Below are positions 59,306-64,000 of a stretch of DNA of 64,000 nt, in pieces. Position numbers and translations under genes: made by a program. Positions within the stretch are counted from its first letter, which is position 1; each line of letters begins with the position of its first letter. The notes under the pieces were generated by a model. The model searched no databases and had not been told where the DNA came from. It saw only the letters and a program-made list of their open reading frames with translations. The DNA is from Wuchereria bancrofti (lineage: Eukaryota > Nematoda > Chromadorea > Rhabditida > Onchocercidae). The DNA is taken from NCBI GenBank assembly GCA_005281725.1, contig SSBO01000001.1, positions 8,522,115 through 8,586,114 of the forward strand, written 5' to 3'.

Positions 59306-59372
59306 AATAAACCAGGGATGCAAAGCGTAACTAGCTAGATAAACAGGTTTAGCTTTGCATTTCCAGTTTATT
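59306..59372 (+). ncRNA. pre-miRNA-like hairpin (candidate)
   Basis: Arms 59306-59326 and 59352-59372 pair over 21 positions with only two adjacent mismatches; two of the pairs are G-U. The 25-nt loop itself contains a TAAAC/GTTTA mini-stem. Arm length and mismatch pattern resemble a microRNA precursor. I do not recognise a known mature sequence. It lies about 105 bp upstream of the spinster start codon, so it could also be a structured outron or a chance inverted repeat. Confidence 0.3.
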
Positions 59373-59443
59373 TTTCGACTGGTTAGACATTAAAATATAA
59401 GTGATATTGTTTTTTTTTTTGATAATATTCGGGTATACACTGC

Positions 59444-59445
59444 AG
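59444..59445 (+). promoter_or_regulatory. probable trans-splice acceptor of the spinster-like gene
   Basis: TACACTGCAG| lies 31 nt upstream of the first ATG (59477), the usual spacing for a nematode spliced-leader acceptor. The assignment is inferred from position and consensus. Confidence 0.4.
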
Positions 59446-59476
59446 ATTAGTAGTTTTGTCCAAGTACGAGCGGACG

Positions 59477-62400
59477 ATGATGAATGAAGAAGGTAACGAC
59501 TTGTTGGAAACATCTATCTGGTTGAGGAAAAGAAAATTTGCATCGATTGGTGTACTCTTCCTTATTAATTTACTCAATTATATGGATAGGTACGTAATTT
59601 TTCTGAATTTTATCACTACGTTTGTGCAGTTTATTCCGAATTTTTTCAGGATGATATGAAAGGTTATCTAGATATAAAGACTATTGCGATTGTTTTCGTC
59701 ATGTAAATGCAAGTGTTGCGGCAATTTAGAAATGTTTTCCCCATAAAATGTCATATTGCGAAATTCTTAACTGTAGTATTTATTTCTGTCCACATATGCT
59801 TAAGTCATCAACAAAGTGATGATAATATGCACGGATATTATTTTACGGATATTATTAAAATCAAACTTTACGGATATTGTTAAAATCTGGATATGATGGT
59901 AATTTTAATAAATAATACAATGTAAGAGGATAAGATTGACATTGTGTAACATTATCATTTGATGTGTTTTAGGTTTCCAATCTCCCTAAAATTGAATAAT
60001 GATTTTGATCGTATTTAAATGATACTGAATTGGTGATTAATAACATTTAAGGTTTACAATTGCTGGTGTACTTACGCTAATACAAAAATATTTTGGTATT
60101 GATGACTCAAGTGCTGGACTTCTGCAGGTATACATTTGTTGTATCATAGTAGCAATTAACAAATTATGGGCAAAGTTTTTGGTATTTTTGAAATAAAATT
60201 TAATAAGATAAATTTTGGGCTTAGACTTTAGTTCTGCTTTTGTCTTTTCTTGGCTTTTTTTAAATTGGGTAAATTAAATTAATGTCTTAATGGCTTGCAC
60301 CACCAATCAAAGTTTATTCGTATATCAGTTGAAATCGCATTGTATTAAATGCCCTAGTAATCCTTGGATTTTGTTATTTTTTTGCAAATATGAGTTCCTA
60401 AATTAGCAGTGAAATTCTGACTTATGAATGGTAAGAATTAATTGAATTATGTTAGTTTGCAGACCGTGTTCGTCGTGTTTTATATGATAATTGCCCCAGT
60501 TTGTGGTTATTATGGTGATCGATACAATCGGAAATTTATTCTGCAGATCGGGTTAATTGTTTGGATGACAGCAGTCATATTGTCAACACTTTGTGGTCCC
60601 GCAGTTGGTATTTGTGTTTTGTTTTGTCGTTCTGATTCAAAAAGATACTTATATTACTGAAATATGACTGAAAAGGTCCCATTGAATTTATGCGAATTTT
60701 TCTGGTTTTTTGTTTCAGCATTTCTATCTCTTTATGTTATGTCGAGGTCTTGTGGGTATTGGTGAAGCATCTTATGTAACTATCGCACCAACAATAATTG
60801 CTGATATGTACACAGGAAATCGACGAAGTTGTGCTTTGATGATTTTCTATTTTGCTATACCAGTTGGGAGGTTCGTTATTTCAATTATATTTTTCCCTCT
60901 GTATCATTATCACTGTAAAAATTCCACTGAAATCTCAGAAGTTGTATGCAAGCCCTAAAAACATTAGCTAGGACCTGATGGTTCGAATCATTCTCACTTT
61001 TCTGATGATGGATGAACAGTCGTTAACAGTTGAAACATATTTCGGATGGTATATGCAAGAATACATCCACTTCATTTATTTCCTCGTCGAGATACGTTAC
61101 TGAATCAGAGAAGCACTTCATTCTACTCATCATATTAATAATATAAAAGAAAAAGCGAACTGCATACATTTCTTCAGTAACGGTAATTTTTAAGAACTTA
61201 CCCGTAATTTCAGTGGATTGGGATACGCCACTGGTGCAGTTTTTTCATTATGGACAAATACTTGGCTGTGGGGTGTTCGTCTGACATCTATCCTTGGTAT
61301 CATATGCTTTTTGTTATTGGTTTTCGTTGTTGAAGAACCAGTACGTGGCGAAGCGGAGCACTCTAATCCTGTGCCGTCTTCATTTCTTGAAGACATCAAA
61401 TATCTATTTACTGTGTTCGTTTTTTTCTTTTTCTGAATGAATTTCTTTTTTGCTCTATTGCAGTTTTTTCTCAGCAACAAAGGATAAGATCTAATTCAAT
61501 TAGAATTAGAACTTATCGTCTTTTTTCTTCCATTATAGCATATGCTATTCTTCTATACTATTGTTGAGGTTATGGCTATAAAAATTCAGAACAGACACTT
61601 TCAATTTTTTTAAGACCGACGTATATTGCCACAACTCTTGGACTGACATCAGTAGTGTTTGTGGTTGGATGTTTAGGATGGTGGACGCCGACGCTAATGC
61701 AGTATGCATGGGCTGTGCATCATGGTACCAGTCATATTAGTAGTGAAGTGAAGGCTGAGTTCGTTATTCTTGTTTATTTTGTAGTAAAATTTAAAGATAG
61801 ATCAGATGATGTTGAACACCAAAGATTAGGAACGAATCATAAGATAATTATAATTTTTTGCTGAAGGAATTATTTTTTAATGGATTGTTTCTTCGCATCC
61901 ATTTTTTCTTTTCTAGGATCGGATTGGTATTTGGAATCGTTACATGTCTTGCTGGATTTTTCGGTGTTTTGTTTGGTTCAGTATTATCTCAAGTAAGATC
62001 ATTACGTTTCTGTTAATCTAATTTCGAATATGAAAACGATTTCTTTGTAATTATTTCTCATATAATGGATATTTCAATCTAAATCAGTAAAGACTTCTGT
62101 CTTAGGAAAAATTTCTTTTTTAAATAGATTTTAAAGCTTTCCATTAAAAGAAATGCGAATTATTTGATTTTGTAGTCATCAATTTGTAGCTGAAATTAAA
62201 CTAACCATTTCTTTGTTTAAGATCTGGCGATCAGGATTCGGCAATATTCCGAAGAATGCTCATGCTGATTTGCATGCCTGCGCTTTGGGTTCTCTCTCAG
62301 CAGTACCATTTCTATATTTCAGTCTTATCTTGTCGTCAAAAAACACGACTTTGTGCTTAGTAATATTTTTATTTTTTTATAGGATGCAAGATTATTTGTA

Positions 62401-63551
62401 TCATTCAGTTCAGAAATTGCACATTATGAAGCATTTTGCATACTCACTTTTCAGATTTTTACTTTTTTCGCTGTAACCGGTTGTTGTGTTAATTGGGCTG
62501 TCAACATGGATATTTTAATGGTAAATTGAAATATAAACATCAGCTTATTATATCTATTGTAATGCAAAAATAGTCCAGCATTTGTCTCCCTTCTCAACTG
62601 TTTATTTGAATTCAGAGTTGGAGTTTTGACTGCGATGCATATATTAAACTGTTTCTGAATTTCAGCTTCTGCTTTATCAAGTTTTTACAAAAATTTTTAT
62701 ACTACAGTTTATACGTTTCGAAAGTGATAAAATTTCGTTTCAGTCGGTTATAAGTTTACGTCAGCGATCAATAGCAACAGCTATTCAGACTTTGATTTCG
62801 CATCTTTTTGGAGATGCTTCCTCTCCATATATGATTGGACTTATATCGGATGCAATACGTGGTAAGTTTGTAAATTTGATTTCGTTTTTATTGGATGCCA
62901 TTAATTAGTTACTTTGTTTAGTATCATTAGCGTCATACTGTAACATTTGAGTTAAGGAACTTATCTTGACAGGGTTAGCAGTGTGCCGAATTCATATCAT
63001 ATTCCACTAGTCGTACGAATATGAAATGGTTATTAATAGCACATCAATTACAATTTCTTCTCTACTCGTGTTTCTCGCAGTTACTGTACATTTTAGTTAG
63101 TTATTTCTCAACAATTAAATCACCTTTCTCAATATTTACTCTTAATTTATAGGACATGAACGATCTACTCTTGCGCATTTTGTTGCTCTTCAGCGTTCAT
63201 TGTTCGTGCCAAATTTTGTTCTTTGTTTCGGCAGTTTGATGTTTTTGGTTTCAACCTTTTACATCGATCAGGATAGACAAAATGCTCATGAATTAACGCA
63301 CAGTACGTCTTTAATTTCTAGAATTTGAAGCAGATTATACTTTTGACGAGAAACATTATCTTATACCTTAGTTTACTTTTCATTTCTATTCCTTAGCACA
63401 ATCGATGTTTTTTTGTATCGTTATAATGGTTCTTTTTCATAAGTTTCATAAGTTTACATATATCAACTTTGTTTCAGGTGAGCAGCTTACTATTGAAAAT
63501 GTTTCGGAAACATCACCATTAATAGATAGTGTTGAGCATTCATCAACTTGA
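59477..63551 (+). CDS. spin: spinster-type lysosomal MFS transporter (12 exons)
   Basis: Exons: 59477-59589, 60052-60127, 60463-60603, 60719-60870, 61214-61414, 61615-61758, 61917-61992, 62222-62359, 62455-62520, 62744-62861, 63153-63302, 63478-63551 (TGA). All phases agree, giving 482 residues. Family signatures appear in order: [18 protein letters not shown] (about 29-46), the MFS motif GDRYNRK (81-87), [41 protein letters not shown], the [10 protein letters not shown] helix, and [17 protein letters not shown]. Spinster proteins export lysophospholipids, sphingolipids or sugars from late endosomes and lysosomes. Both termini carry acidic dileucine-type sorting signals, EGNDLL (5-10) and ETSPLI (469-474), which fits a lysosomal address. 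Two ATGs are adjacent at 59477 and 59480; the first is used here. Exons 4, 5 and 6 all need GTTCGT donors and exon 3 needs GTTGGT, an unusual concentration. The 95-bp intron after exon 8 is not a multiple of three, so it must be removed. Confidence 0.92.
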
Positions 63552-64000
63552 ATATATTTGTACCTGATATAATGTTAATTCATCAACGGATATTCCAATC
63601 AGTTTTATAAGAGGTTTGTATACTTTAGTATGCATGTACAATGTGTAGAAAATTCTAGAAATCTTTGATTTATTGCTTTATTTTCAAACTTTTTCGTATT
63701 ACAGAAAGCTTTTATTGACAATCTTGCTGTGTGTTATACAGACCTTGGTACTGCTATTATGTTTGTTTTCAGTAGAATTTGGACAGTTAATTGAATTCTC
63801 TAGAATGGTAGTGACCTTTATTTACTAATCATTATGGTGCTGTTATAAGATGTGGGTAATTTTAAAAGATATTTTGAAATATTTTAAATTATATATGCAA
63901 TTAAATGTTTGTTGTTTTCTACTAACCCGATTTGGAATTCTTTGCCAGCAGTATAACCAAAACTTTTATATGGATTCTGCTTACTATATATAATACGATA
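63552..64000. other. 3' flank of the spinster-like gene
   Basis: AT-rich; no AATAAA seen close to the stop and no further exon recognised before the window ends. Confidence 0.5.

Noticed and set aside
60950..61000. GGTTCGAATC, a perfect Pol III B-box core, in a spinster intron
   Set aside because: The only A-box-like sequence is about 15 bp away and no cloverleaf can form, so it is not a tRNA.

Overview
This is a very AT-rich eukaryotic window with long gene-free stretches, abundant homopolymers and AAT-type microsatellites. Introns are bounded by GT...AG, with acceptors of the nematode type (TTTCAG, TTTTAG, TTTATAG). Three protein-coding genes can be read exon by exon, and the start of a fourth is visible. 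The base composition, acceptor style, long introns, splice-acceptor-like sites just upstream of start codons (as expected for spliced-leader trans-splicing) and gene set suggest a nematode, most likely a parasitic clade such as the filarial worms. The species is not proven by the sequence.

Layout. Positions 1-18.5 kb are most simply the 5' part of an AGAP/centaurin-gamma ArfGAP gene (C. elegans cnt-2 type) on the minus strand. Its clear first coding exon is at 18326-18515, the rest of the protein would lie left of the window, and a plausible alternative first exon sits at 12827-12965. From 18.6 to 44 kb no convincing multi-exon gene is visible. That region holds simple repeats, degenerate tandem repeats, a polypyrimidine block, a tRNA-like (possibly SINE) relic at about 39.6 kb and several GC-richer islands (27.8, 30.5, 36.4, 41.0 kb). 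These islands could be exons, small ORFs or conserved regulatory elements. A divergent alpha-tubulin gene lies at 44.05-49.57 kb (+). Tail-to-tail with it is a five-exon C1GALT1/Cosmc-like type II membrane protein gene at 51.09-54.62 kb (-). Head-to-head with that, across a 4.9 kb spacer, is a twelve-exon spinster-type lysosomal MFS transporter gene at 59.48-63.55 kb (+). The spacer contains orphan coding-like frames and a strong 21-nt-arm hairpin just upstream of the transporter.

The genes do not form an operon or a pathway: one is a cytoskeletal subunit, one a Golgi/ER glycosylation-family protein, one a lysosomal lipid/sugar transporter and one a membrane-traffic regulator. The most interesting points are the tubulin without the Lys40 acetylation site, the C1GALT-like protein that has lost its DxD motif, the transporter with a set of GTTCGT splice donors, the candidate alternative AGAP first exon, a perfect palindrome of two POU octamers upstream of AGAP, and the hairpin upstream of the transporter. 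Three N-gaps are flanked by exact 150-158 bp duplications and are probably assembly artefacts. I found no clear new multi-gene system.
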